From: a bacterium
GTDB lineage: Bacteria; JAUVQV01; DATDCY01
DNA length: 13,624 bases
Direction: 5' to 3'
Assembly: GCA_036524115.1 (NCBI GenBank)
Contig: DATDCY010000273.1
Span: forward strand, 1 to 13,624
Part shown: piece by piece, positions 6,412-13,459 of the stretch
Layout: every line of letters starts with the position of its first letter
Position numbering within the stretch: the stretch's first letter is position 1
The notes under the pieces: generated by a model
The model's database searches: none
Seen by the model: the letters and a program-made list of their open reading frames with translations, nothing else
What the model was told of the DNA's origin: nothing
Made by a program: the position numbers and the translations under genes

Positions 6412-7476
6412 CTAGACGGCGTACTTCGCGACGAGGTCCCCCACCTGCGAGGTGCTCTTCCCCATCTTCCCGGCGCTGAGCGACTTCAGGTCCTTCGCGA
6501 CGACCCTCATCACCGCCTTCTCGATGCGCGCCGCGGCCTTCTCCTCGCCGAGCGTCTCGAGCATCATCTGACCGGCGCAGATCGCCGCCAGCGGGTTGAT
6601 GATGTTCTGGCCGGTGTACTTCGGCGCCGAGCCGCCGATCGGTTCGAACATCGACACGCCCTCGGGGTTGATGTTGCCGCCGGCGGCGATCCCCATGCCG
6701 CCCTGCGTGATCGCGCCGAGGTCCGTGATGATGTCGCCGAACATGTTGCCGGTGACGATGACGTCGAACCACTCCGGGTTCTTGACCATCCACATGCACG
6801 TCGCGTCGACGTGATAGTACTCCCGCTTGATCTTCGGGTACTTCGCGGCGCCCATCTCGTGGAACGCGCGCTCCCAGAGATCGTAGAGGAAGGTCAGCAC
6901 GTTCGTCTTGCCGCAGAGCGCCAGCGTGTTCTTCTTCCTGCGCTTCTTCGTCAGCTCGAACGCGAACTTCAGGCAGCGGTCGACCTGGTGGCGCGTGTAG
7001 ACGGCGGTCTGCGTCGCGACCTCGTGCGGCGTGCCCTTCATCATCACGCCGCCGGAGCCGGTGTAGGCGTCGCCGGAGTTCTCGCGCACGACGACGTAGT
7101 CGATGTCCGCGGGCCCCTTGTCCTTGAGCGGCGTCTCGACGCCGGGGAAGAGCTTGATCGGCCGCAGGTTGATGTACTGGTCGAGCCCGAAGCGCAGCTC
7201 GAGCAGGATGCCCTTCTCGAGGATGCCGGGCTTCACGTCGGGGTGGCCGATGGCGCCGAGGAAGATCGCGTCGTGCTTCTTCATCTCCGCGACCGCGTTG
7301 GCGGGGAGCACCTCGCCGGTGCGCAGGTAGCGGTCGCCGCCCCAGTCGTAGTCGACCAGTTCGAGCTTGAAGCCCTCGACGGCCGCCACGGCCTTGAGCA
7401 CCTTGACGCCCTCGCGCACCACCTCGGGCCCGGTCCCGTCGCCGCCGAGCACCGCGATCTTGTACTTCTTCGCCAT
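6412..7476 (-). CDS. leuB: isopropylmalate/isocitrate dehydrogenase family, probable LeuB
   Basis: This is a 354-residue beta-decarboxylating dehydrogenase. The most likely reaction is oxidation of 3-isopropylmalate in leucine synthesis. Family signatures are [10 protein letters not shown] (11-20), [13 protein letters not shown] (94-106, Arg95 and Arg105), VVVRENSG (128-135, Arg131) and AYTGSGG (Tyr138). Also present are CGKTNVL (Lys190), [10 protein letters not shown] (Asp224), MFGDIITDL (Asp248, Asp252) and [15 protein letters not shown] (276-290). All catalytic Arg, Tyr, Lys and Asp positions are present. The substrate loop has Leu91-Leu92, as expected for the isopropyl group and unlike the Ser of isocitrate dehydrogenase. 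The cofactor site has Lys285-Tyr286, the pair that gives E. coli isocitrate dehydrogenase its NADP preference, instead of Asp-Ile/Leu of NAD-linked LeuB. The start ATG (7474-7476) has GGGAGG upstream and a good promoter. No leuA, leuC or leuD is adjacent, so isocitrate, homoisocitrate or tartrate-type substrates remain possible. Confidence 0.82.
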   Translation of the reverse strand: MAKKYKIAVLGGDGTGPEVVREGVKVLKAVAAVEGFKLELVDYDWGGDRYLRTGEVLPANAVAEMKKHDAIFLGAIGHPDVKPGILEKGILLELRFGLDQYINLRPIKLFPGVETPLKDKGPADIDYVVVRENSGDAYTGSGGVMMKGTPHEVATQTAVYTRHQVDRCLKFAFELTKKRRKKNTLALCGKTNVLTFLYDLWERAFHEMGAAKYPKIKREYYHVDATCMWMVKNPEWFDVIVTGNMFGDIITDLGAITQGGMGIAAGGNINPEGVSMFEPIGGSAPKYTGQNIINPLAAICAGQMMLETLGEEKAAARIEKAVMRVVAKDLKSLSAGKMGKSTSQVGDLVAKYAV

Positions 7477-7515
7477 TCCCGCCTCCCTGGGTGAATCCCG
7501 TTGAAAATGCCCGGG

Positions 7516-7544
7516 ATTGTACCGGCGCGGCCCGGCTTTGACAA
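7516..7544 (-). promoter_or_regulatory. sigma70 promoter for the leuB-like gene
   Basis: On the minus strand TTGTCA (7539-7544) and TACAAT (7516-7521) are exactly 17 bases apart, each matching the consensus in 5 of 6 positions. Transcription would start near 7509, giving a leader of about 33 bases that contains the GGGAGG ribosome site (7482-7487). The -35 box overlaps a TTGACA that points the other way. Confidence 0.7.
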
Positions 7545-7575
7545 GGACGGTGACCTGCGTGCGATCGTGTAGAAT
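7538..7575 (+). promoter_or_regulatory. possible promoter for the exported-protein gene
   Basis: A perfect TTGACA (7538-7543) faces right. The best-spaced -10 (TGCGAT, 7560-7565, spacer 16) is poor. A better -10-like TAGAAT (7570-7575) is 26 bases from it and has no good -35 at normal spacing. A leader of about 100 bases to the GTG start would follow. The element shares bases with the minus-strand -35 box, so the two directions may exclude each other. Confidence 0.35.
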
Positions 7576-7684
7576 CCGTCCAGGCTCCGACGGCGCGGTC
7601 TACCCGCGGACTGCGCGAGGCGCGGGGTCGGAGGCCGGCTGCCGCCACCATGCCAGGGCCACGATCTGCGAGGGAGAAGATGCA

Positions 7685-8368
7685 GTGAAGCGACGTACTG
7701 TCGCGCTCGTGCTCTCATTCCTGGCGCTGCATCCGCGGATCGCCTTCGCCTGGGAGGACGCGCCCCGCGATGGCCGGCACACCGTGGAGGAGGCGGCCGG
7801 CGCGCTTCGCCAGACGATGGATGAAGCGGTGCGCTCGCAGGGCTGCGTGGGCGTGTCGCGAAGCGGCAGGGGATCCTTGAACGCCGGTCTGTACGGGACG
7901 GTGGGTTTCGGCACCGGTTTCGGCGAAGTGTCGGCCGTTGGCGACCTGGGCCGGGCGGAGACGTACTTCGACTGGCAGGCGCTTCACTTTGTCGAGGCGG
8001 GCCTGCAGGCCGAGACGCTGCGCATGGGGCTCGGGTGGACGGGCTGGGACGGCGGCGACACGGCGGCCGGCATGAACCAGGTGGATTGTCTCGTAACGTG
8101 GTTCCCGCTGTTGCCGCACGGCTTCTACATCAAGGCGGGCCTTGGCCTTGGGCTGGTCGATGTGCCTGCCGAGCGAGGAGGCGGTTCGTACGGCGGTTTC
8201 AGCGGTCGCGTCGGCCTGGGGTGGGAGTTCCCGCTCTCGGAGCAGCTGTGCGCGGGCGTGGAGACGGGCGCCGTCGGGGTTACCTTCGACCCCAGCGGCG
8301 CCGACCGGGGCCGCACGGAGGAGCTCAGCGCGACGCTCCTCGCCGTGACACTGAGCTTCGTTCCGTGA
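7685..8368 (+). CDS. exported protein, probable outer-membrane beta-barrel
   Basis: I do not recognise the family. The 227 residues begin with a Sec-type signal peptide: basic MKRRT, a hydrophobic stretch 6-20, and likely cleavage after Ala22 (AFA|WED). A short helical part (~33-52) follows. Then come repeated glycine- and aromatic-rich amphipathic stretches such as LNAGLYGTVGFGTGFG (65-80), GFYIKAGLGLGLVDV (146-160) and FSGRVGLGWEF (172-182), ending in LSATLLAVTLSFVP. Alternating small and hydrophobic residues ending near an aromatic C-terminus fit a small outer-membrane beta-barrel of porin or opacity-protein style; this is an inference. Cysteines at 54, 135 and 189 could oxidise in the periplasm. 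The GTG at 7685 was chosen because GGGAG (7672-7676) is 8 bases upstream and the signal peptide begins exactly there. Several codons end in T (GGT, TTT), more than in neighbouring genes, hinting at different ancestry or low expression. Confidence 0.7.
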   Translation: MKRRTVALVLSFLALHPRIAFAWEDAPRDGRHTVEEAAGALRQTMDEAVRSQGCVGVSRSGRGSLNAGLYGTVGFGTGFGEVSAVGDLGRAETYFDWQALHFVEAGLQAETLRMGLGWTGWDGGDTAAGMNQVDCLVTWFPLLPHGFYIKAGLGLGLVDVPAERGGGSYGGFSGRVGLGWEFPLSEQLCAGVETGAVGVTFDPSGADRGRTEELSATLLAVTLSFVP

Positions 8369-8381
8369 CGGCTGCGACGAC

Positions 8382-8402
8382 CGCGGCGCTTGGGGCGCCG
8401 CG
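8382..8402 (+). other. perfect 8-bp hairpin upstream of antiporter start
   Basis: CGCGGCGC (8382-8389) and GCGCCGCG (8395-8402) form a perfect GC-only stem with a TTGGG loop. It sits in the 49-base gap between the exported-protein gene and the antiporter gene, ending 4 bases before the GGGAGGGG ribosome site (8407-8414). It could end the upstream transcript or limit ribosome access to the antiporter mRNA. There is no T tract. Confidence 0.5.
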
Positions 8403-8417
8403 ACGCGGGAGGGGACG

Positions 8418-10400
8418 ATGCCCAGGCTGCTGAGCGACGTCGCGCTGTGCCTCGGCGCGGCGCTCGGGGTGGTGCTGCTCTTCCGCCGGCTCAACCTCCC
8501 GAGCGTCGCCGGCTTCCTGCTCGCCGGCATGCTCATCGGGCCGAGCGGGCTCGGGCTCATTCACCACTCGGGCGAGGTCCAGGACGTTTCCGAACTGGGC
8601 ATCGCCCTGCTGCTGTTCGCGATCGGACTCGACATCTCCCTGCGCCGGATCGTCGACTACGGCCGCTTCTTCCTCGGCGCGGGCGCGGCGCAGCTCGGGC
8701 TGACCGCGGTGGCGGGGGCGCTCTTCCTCGCGGCGCGGGGGACGCCCTGGGGCGGCGCGGCGCTGCTCGGCTTCGCGGGGGCGCTGAGCAGCACCGCCAT
8801 CGTCCTCAAGATCCTCGCCGGTCGCGGCGAGATGGCCACGCCGCACGGGCAGCTGGCGCTCGGGGTGCTGATCTTCCAGGACCTCGCGGTGATACCGGCG
8901 ATGGCGCTGCTGGCGGTCTTCGCGGCCGGCGGCGCGGCCAGCCCCCTCGCCGCCGCGGCCGCCGTCGCCAAGGCCCTCGCCGGCATGGCGGCGCTGCTCC
9001 TCGCCGGGCGGTACCTCGCGCCGCGGCTCTTCGCGTACGCGACGCGCTCGCAGTCGCGCGAGGTCTTCAGCCTGCTCGTGGTCTTCCTGCTGCTCGGGAC
9101 GGCGTGGCTCGCCTCGCGCTTCGGGCTGTCCCTGGCGATGGGGGCCTTCCTCGCCGGCCTGATCCTCGCGGAGTCGGACTACGGCCCGCAGGCGCTCGCC
9201 GAGATCGTGCCGATCAAGGAGACCTTCAGCGGCCTGTTCTTCACCTCGCTCGGCATGCTCCTCGACCTGCGCTTCGTCGTGGCGGAGGCCTGGTCGCTCG
9301 CCGGGCTGGCCGTGCTCGCCGTCGCCGGCAAGGCCCTGCTCGCCTCGCTCGCCTGCCGGCTCGTGTACCCTTCCTGGCGGATCTCGTTCACCGCGGGGCT
9401 CACGCTGGCGCAGGTCGGGGAGTTCGCGCTCGTGATCGCCGCGGCCGCCCTGCCGCTGGGGCTCGTCTCGGGACGGGACCACCAGGTGCTGCTCGCGGTG
9501 ACCGCGCTGACGATGCTGGTCTCGCCGTTCCTGATCTCCTCGGCGCACACGCTCGCGCTGCGCCTGACCCGGCGGCTCGGCGAGGCGTCGGCCCCGCCGC
9601 CGGCGGACGCGCTCCACGAGAGCTGCGCGCTGCGCGAGCACGTGGTCATCGTCGGCTACGGGCTCAACGGGGCGAATCTCGCGCGCGTCCTCACGGCGAC
9701 CTCGATCCCCTACCTCGTCCTCGACCTGAACCCCGTGCTCGTGGAGGAGGGGCGGCGCGCCGGGCACGACGTGCGCTACGGCGACGGGACGCTCGCCGAG
9801 GTGCTGCGCGCGGTCGCGCTCGACCGCGCGCGGGTGCTCGTGGTCGCCATCTCCGACCCGCTGGCGACGCGCCAGGTGGTGACCGTGGCCCGCGCGGTGA
9901 ACCCTGCCATCCACCTGGTCGTGCGCACGCGGTTTCTGCGCGAGATTTCGGAGCTGACCCGCCTGGGTGCCGACGAGGTCATCGCCGAGGAATTCGAGAC
10001 ATCGGTCGAGATCTTCACCCGTGTCCTGCGCGAGCTGCTCGTGCCGCGCAACGTGATCGCGATCCAGGTCGACCTCGTGCGCCGCGAGGGCTACGGCATG
10101 CTGCGCGGCCTGCGCATGCCCTCGCGCCTGCAGGATCAGCTGGCGCACATCCTCGCCGCCAGCGCGGTCGACAACGTCCAGCTCCTGGAGGGGTCGCCGG
10201 CCCTCGGCAGGACGCTCGCGGAGCTGCGGCTGCGCGAGGAAACGGGCGTCAGCGTCGTCGCCGTGATCCGCCAGGGGAAGGCCCAGACGAACCCGCCGCC
10301 GGACTGGCGCTTCGCCCTCGGCGACATCCTGGTGGTCATGGGGGCCCACCGCGAGGTCGACGCCGCCGACCGGCTGCTCTCGCCTGAGGGCCGCCCATAA
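8418..10400 (+). CDS. CPA2-family monovalent cation:proton antiporter with RCK domains
   Basis: This 660-residue inner-membrane protein exchanges K+ or Na+ for protons, or works as a K+ efflux system. Residues 1-385 form the Na+/H+-exchanger-type membrane domain with about 12-13 hydrophobic segments. Family motifs are AGMLIGPSGLG (36-46), SSTAIVLKIL (124-133) and FQDLAVIP (153-160), with transport-type Asp155. After a short linker comes an RCK_N (TrkA-N) Rossmann domain at ~406-525. It has the nucleotide loop GYGLNG (413-418) and Asp436 at the end of the second strand, which suits NAD(H)-type binding. An RCK_C (TrkA-C) domain follows at ~585-655. This layout is closer to YbaL and similar CPA2 proteins than to glutathione-gated KefB/KefC. 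The ATG has a strong GGGAGGGG site 3 bases upstream. No KefF/KefG-type partner is visible. Ion specificity cannot be read from sequence. Confidence 0.92.
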   Translation: MPRLLSDVALCLGAALGVVLLFRRLNLPSVAGFLLAGMLIGPSGLGLIHHSGEVQDVSELGIALLLFAIGLDISLRRIVDYGRFFLGAGAAQLGLTAVAGALFLAARGTPWGGAALLGFAGALSSTAIVLKILAGRGEMATPHGQLALGVLIFQDLAVIPAMALLAVFAAGGAASPLAAAAAVAKALAGMAALLLAGRYLAPRLFAYATRSQSREVFSLLVVFLLLGTAWLASRFGLSLAMGAFLAGLILAESDYGPQALAEIVPIKETFSGLFFTSLGMLLDLRFVVAEAWSLAGLAVLAVAGKALLASLACRLVYPSWRISFTAGLTLAQVGEFALVIAAAALPLGLVSGRDHQVLLAVTALTMLVSPFLISSAHTLALRLTRRLGEASAPPPADALHESCALREHVVIVGYGLNGANLARVLTATSIPYLVLDLNPVLVEEGRRAGHDVRYGDGTLAEVLRAVALDRARVLVVAISDPLATRQVVTVARAVNPAIHLVVRTRFLREISELTRLGADEVIAEEFETSVEIFTRVLRELLVPRNVIAIQVDLVRREGYGMLRGLRMPSRLQDQLAHILAASAVDNVQLLEGSPALGRTLAELRLREETGVSVVAVIRQGKAQTNPPPDWRFALGDILVVMGAHREVDAADRLLSPEGRP

Positions 10401-10448
10401 GAGCCCGTCAGCGCCCGGCACTGGCTCACGCCGTGCGAGAGTGGGCCT

Positions 10449-10521
10449 GGCGGGCGCTTCCAAGGGGGCTCCGCCCCCTATGGCGCGGCTGCCGCCGCTG
10501 TACCCCTGGACGGCGCCCGCC
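10449..10521. terminator. nested inverted repeat between converging genes
   Basis: Outer arms GGCGGGCGC (10449-10457) and GCGCCCGCC (10513-10521) are perfect 9-base complements. Between them sits a second hairpin, GGGGGC-TCC-GCCCCC (10464-10478), flanked by CCA/TGG that can extend it past a small bulge. The block lies in the 185-base gap between the antiporter gene (+) and rlmI (-), 49 bases past the antiporter stop. A bidirectional terminator or a REP-like palindromic unit would explain it. No T tract is seen on either strand, so factor-independent termination is doubtful. Confidence 0.55.
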
Positions 10522-10585
10522 TCACATACGCCTTCTGATGGCTCCGGTTGTGTCGGCAGAGCTGGGCTTGGGAAGGTGACGGGCT

Positions 10586-11782
10586 TCAAAGAACGCGACA
10601 GATCAGCCCCTTGAGGTACTCCGACTCCGGGAAGCTCAGGAGCACCGGGTGGTCCGGCGGCTGCGAGAGCACCTCCAGGACCTGGACCTCGCGGCCCGCG
10701 TCCTGCGCCGCCCAGCGGACGATCTCGCGGAAGAAGGCCGGCTCTATCCCGCCCGAGCAGGAGAAGGTCGCGAGGATTCCCTCGGGGGCGAGGAGCTTCA
10801 TGCCCAGCAGGTTGACGTCCTTGTAGGCCCGCGCCGCCTTCTGGGCCTGGGCCCGGGTCGGCGCCAGGCGCGGCGGGTCGAGGACGACGAGATCGAATCC
10901 GCGGCCGGCGTCGCGCAGGCGGCGCAGTTCCTCGAAGGCGTTGCCGCGGCGAACCTCGGTCGGCACGCCGTCCAGGCCGTTCAGCCCGAGATGACGGGCG
11001 GCGAGGTCGAGCGCCTCCTGCGAGGAGTCCACGAGCGTCAGCGACGTGGCGCCCGCGCGCGCCGCGTGGACCGAGAACGCGCCGGTGTAGCAGAAGGCGT
11101 CGAGGACGCGCCGGCCGCGCGCCCAAGCCGCGACGGCGGGACGGTTGAGCCGCTGGTCCACGTAGAAGCCGGTCTTCTGGCCGGCGGCGAGGTTCGCGAC
11201 GAAGCGCAGGCCGGCCTCGGCGATCTCGACCGGCGCGCCCGCACCACCCGCCTCGCCGTCGGGCGGGGGCCCGAGGCCCTCGAGCGCCCGATGCTCGGGA
11301 TCCGAGCGGTCGAGCACCGCCGCGGGCGCGAGCAGCTCCCGCAGGGCCGCGAGCGTCTCCGCGCGCATCCGCTCGGCCCCCGGCGTGTGCACCTGCACCG
11401 CGAGGCGGTCGGCGTAGCGGTCGACGACGAGCCCCGGGAGGCGGTCGGCCTCGGAGAAGACCAGCCGGCAGGCGCCCGCGGGCTCGGCGAGCAGATCGCG
11501 GCGGCGGGCGACGGCCTCACGCAGGCGATCGCGCCACCAGAAGCCGTCGACGCCGACGTCCTCGCGCGCCTCGACGACGCGGACACGGATGCGCGAGCCG
11601 GGGCTGTAGAAGCCGCGGGCGACGAAGGCGCCGCCGGCGTCCTCGACGCGGACGACGTCCCCGGGCGCAGGGTCGCCGGCGACCCTGCCCACCGCGCCGG
11701 AGAAGATCCAGGGGTGTCCCGCGCGCGCGGCCTTCTCGCGTCCCGGCAGGAGGCGGACCGTCCCTTCGCCCGCGCCGTCCAC
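10586..11782 (-). CDS. rlmI: 23S rRNA (cytosine-C5) methyltransferase, RlmI family
   Basis: RlmI-type enzymes transfer a methyl group from S-adenosylmethionine to C5 of a cytosine in 23S rRNA (position 1962 in E. coli). The 398 residues match the family length (~396). An N-terminal PUA RNA-binding domain (~7-75) includes GHPWIFSGAV (22-31) and GFYSPGSRIRVRVV (57-70). A linker domain ends in QKTGFYVDQRLNR (202-214). The Rossmann methyltransferase domain has motif I VLDAFCYTGAFSVHAA (226-241), acidic VDSS (251-254), motif IV VLDPPRLAP (300-308) and motif VI TFSCSGG (339-345), with candidate catalytic Cys342. The start is GTG at 11780-11782, 8 bases after the upstream channel gene stop. Its ribosome site is weak, so translation may depend on coupling to that gene. 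A channel-rlmI pairing has no obvious functional logic. The exact target cytosine is inferred by family. Confidence 0.92.
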   Translation of the reverse strand: MDGAGEGTVRLLPGREKAARAGHPWIFSGAVGRVAGDPAPGDVVRVEDAGGAFVARGFYSPGSRIRVRVVEAREDVGVDGFWWRDRLREAVARRRDLLAEPAGACRLVFSEADRLPGLVVDRYADRLAVQVHTPGAERMRAETLAALRELLAPAAVLDRSDPEHRALEGLGPPPDGEAGGAGAPVEIAEAGLRFVANLAAGQKTGFYVDQRLNRPAVAAWARGRRVLDAFCYTGAFSVHAARAGATSLTLVDSSQEALDLAARHLGLNGLDGVPTEVRRGNAFEELRRLRDAGRGFDLVVLDPPRLAPTRAQAQKAARAYKDVNLLGMKLLAPEGILATFSCSGGIEPAFFREIVRWAAQDAGREVQVLEVLSQPPDHPVLLSFPESEYLKGLICRVL

Positions 11783-11790
11783 GCCGCGCC

Positions 11791-13290
11791 CTACACCCCG
11801 AAGAAGGCGCGGACGCGCTCGAGCAGGTCGCCGTGCTCCCGGGCGCGCGCGGCCGCGGCCTCTTCGCTCTCGCGGATGCTCTCGGCGAGGCGGCTGCGGC
11901 GCGCCGTCACGATCCGCGTCATCTCCTCGAGCACGCGGGGGTTTGCCGCCGCGATGTGGCGGAAGTCCTCGCGACCGACGGCTACGACCTCGGCCCCCTC
12001 GAGCACGACGACGGTCGCGGTGCGCGGGTCACCCGTCAGCAGGGACATCTCCCCGAAGAAGCTGCCCGGGCCGAGCGTGGAGACCACGGTCTCCTGGCCG
12101 GCGCTGGCGACGCGCACCTCGACGCGGCCGCGCGTGACCAGGAAGAGCGAGTCGCCGCGGTCACCCTGGCGGATGACGGTCTCGCCCGCGCCGAAGAGCT
12201 GGGGGCGCAGCCGGGCGGCCAGGGCCAGGCGCTCGTCGTCGCTGAGCGCCTCGAAGATGTCGACGCACCGCAGCGCCGCCGCCGTCCGGCGGGAGGCCTC
12301 CTCGGCCGGGGCGCACGGCGGCTCGCGCCGGAGCACGCGCGCCGGGAAACCGTGCTCGATGCCGTCGCGGTTGAGGCGGTACCAGACGCGGGCGGCGATC
12401 TCGCCCCGCAGGTCGTTGATGCGCCGGTAGTCGTCGAGCCAGTAGCGGACGCGGTAGAGGACCGCGGACTCCCCGAACTCCCAGACCAGCGCCTGCGCGG
12501 GCGGCGCTTCGAGCACGCCGGGGACGCCGCGCATGGCGTCGGTCAGCGCGGCCAGCACCTCGCCGGGCGGGTGGCGGTAGGCCACGTGCACGTCGAGGAA
12601 GGCGCGGTGCGCCGGGGTCGGGCGCGAGTAGTTGGTGAGGGGCGAGCGCGTCACGAGCGAGTTCGGGAACGTCATCTCGTCGCCGTCGAGCGAGACGATG
12701 CGCACGGTCCGCCAGCCGACCTGGCTGACGCGCCCGTCGCTCTCGCCGACGCGCACCCAGTCGTCGATCGCCAGCGGGGCCTCCATCTGCAGCGCCAACC
12801 CCGCGAAGAAGCTGCCGAGCGTGTCCTGGAGGGCGAGGCCGAGGACGACGGAGATCATCGCGCTCGTGGCCAGCAGCGACGCCAGGTTCACGCCGAGTGT
12901 CCCGCGCAGGAGGAGGAAGAACGCCGTCAGCGCCAGGGCCAGCGTCGCGAAGTCGCGCAGGATGCGGGGCGGGGGCGAGCGCCGGAGCCAGGCGACGAGC
13001 ACCAGGTCGAGGAGGAGGAACTGCACGAACTCGAGGAGGCCGACCAGGGCGAGGATCCGTCCGGCGACCAGCAGGCCGGGGCCGGCCGCGTCCCGGGCGC
13101 CCGGGGGGAGCAGCGAGGCGCAGGCGGCGACGAGGGAGGCCAGCAGCAGGAAGAACAGCGTGCGGCGCAGCGAAGCCTGCCAGCGGAGCCGGCTGCCGAG
13201 GGCGACGCCCGCGGCAAGGACGGCCGCCGCCGCCAGCGCCGCTGACAGGGGCAGCTCGGCGGCGGACGCGCCGGCGGTTGCTGCGAGCAC
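11791..13290 (-). CDS. MscS-type mechanosensitive channel with C-terminal cyclic-nucleotide-binding domain
   Basis: This 499-residue inner-membrane channel combines an MscS domain with a cNMP-binding domain, the layout of the bacterial cyclic-nucleotide-gated (bCNG) branch of the MscS superfamily. Hydrophobic segments lie at ~13-32, 44-62, 72-101 and 112-129. The pore-lining helix with LGLALQDTLGSFFAGLALQ is at 150-168. The beta-barrel region carries DWVRVGESDGRVSQVGW (177-193) and FPNSLV (208-213). An alpha/beta cytoplasmic part runs to ~325. The cNMP domain (~343-460) shows the phosphate-binding cassette FFGEMSLLTGDPRTATV (411-427), with Glu414 and Arg423 in place for ligand contact and Thr424 next to Arg. 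A charged helix ends the protein (462-499). The start is GTG at 13288-13290 with a GGGGGGGGAG ribosome site. It is the first gene of an operon with rlmI. It probably opens or closes in response to cAMP or cGMP; direct tension gating is uncertain in this branch. Confidence 0.93.
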   Translation of the reverse strand: MLAATAGASAAELPLSAALAAAAVLAAGVALGSRLRWQASLRRTLFFLLLASLVAACASLLPPGARDAAGPGLLVAGRILALVGLLEFVQFLLLDLVLVAWLRRSPPPRILRDFATLALALTAFFLLLRGTLGVNLASLLATSAMISVVLGLALQDTLGSFFAGLALQMEAPLAIDDWVRVGESDGRVSQVGWRTVRIVSLDGDEMTFPNSLVTRSPLTNYSRPTPAHRAFLDVHVAYRHPPGEVLAALTDAMRGVPGVLEAPPAQALVWEFGESAVLYRVRYWLDDYRRINDLRGEIAARVWYRLNRDGIEHGFPARVLRREPPCAPAEEASRRTAAALRCVDIFEALSDDERLALAARLRPQLFGAGETVIRQGDRGDSLFLVTRGRVEVRVASAGQETVVSTLGPGSFFGEMSLLTGDPRTATVVVLEGAEVVAVGREDFRHIAAANPRVLEEMTRIVTARRSRLAESIRESEEAAAARAREHGDLLERVRAFFGV

Positions 13291-13340
13291 GGTCTCCCCC
13301 CCCTTCGCGGGCGTCCGCGGTGCGCGGGCGCGCTGCGTGT

Positions 13341-13369
13341 ACGGTATGGGAGGCCGGCGGCGGGGTCAA
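13341..13369 (-). promoter_or_regulatory. candidate promoter for the channel-rlmI operon
   Basis: On the minus strand TTGACC (13364-13369) and TACCGT (13341-13346) are 17 bases apart. The -35 matches 5 of 6 and the -10 only 3 of 6. Initiation near 13334 would leave a leader of about 44 bases before the GTG start. Confidence 0.4.
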
Positions 13370-13393
13370 GTGCGGGCGCCGCCGGCGCATTCC

Positions 13394-13422
13394 TTGACAG
13401 GCCCGGGGCGTCCCCCTACATT
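13394..13422 (+). promoter_or_regulatory. strong sigma70-type promoter for the right-edge dehydrogenase
   Basis: A perfect TTGACA (13394-13399) is followed after 17 bases by TACATT (13417-13422). Transcription would begin near 13429, about 30 bases before the ATG, and the leader holds GGAGG (13448-13452). It diverges from the channel operon promoter, with the two -35 boxes 24 bases apart. Confidence 0.7.
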
Positions 13423-13459
13423 CGCCACACGGGCCTAGTCCTGGGCCGGAGGTGTCTCA

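Noticed and set aside
7517-7684. N-terminal extension of the exported protein from 7517
   Set aside because: The extension overlaps the divergent promoter region and would bury the signal peptide. GTG 7685 has a proper ribosome site.
8325-11126. 933-codon minus-strand open frame across the antiporter gene and part of rlmI
   Set aside because: The product is low-complexity (Arg, Glu, Gln, Gly), overlaps two well-supported genes out of frame, and is expected in high-GC DNA where stops are rare.
11833-13245. 470-codon plus-strand open frame opposite the channel gene
   Set aside because: It is compositionally biased and unrelated to any family I know. The minus-strand MscS-cNMP protein has clear domain motifs throughout.
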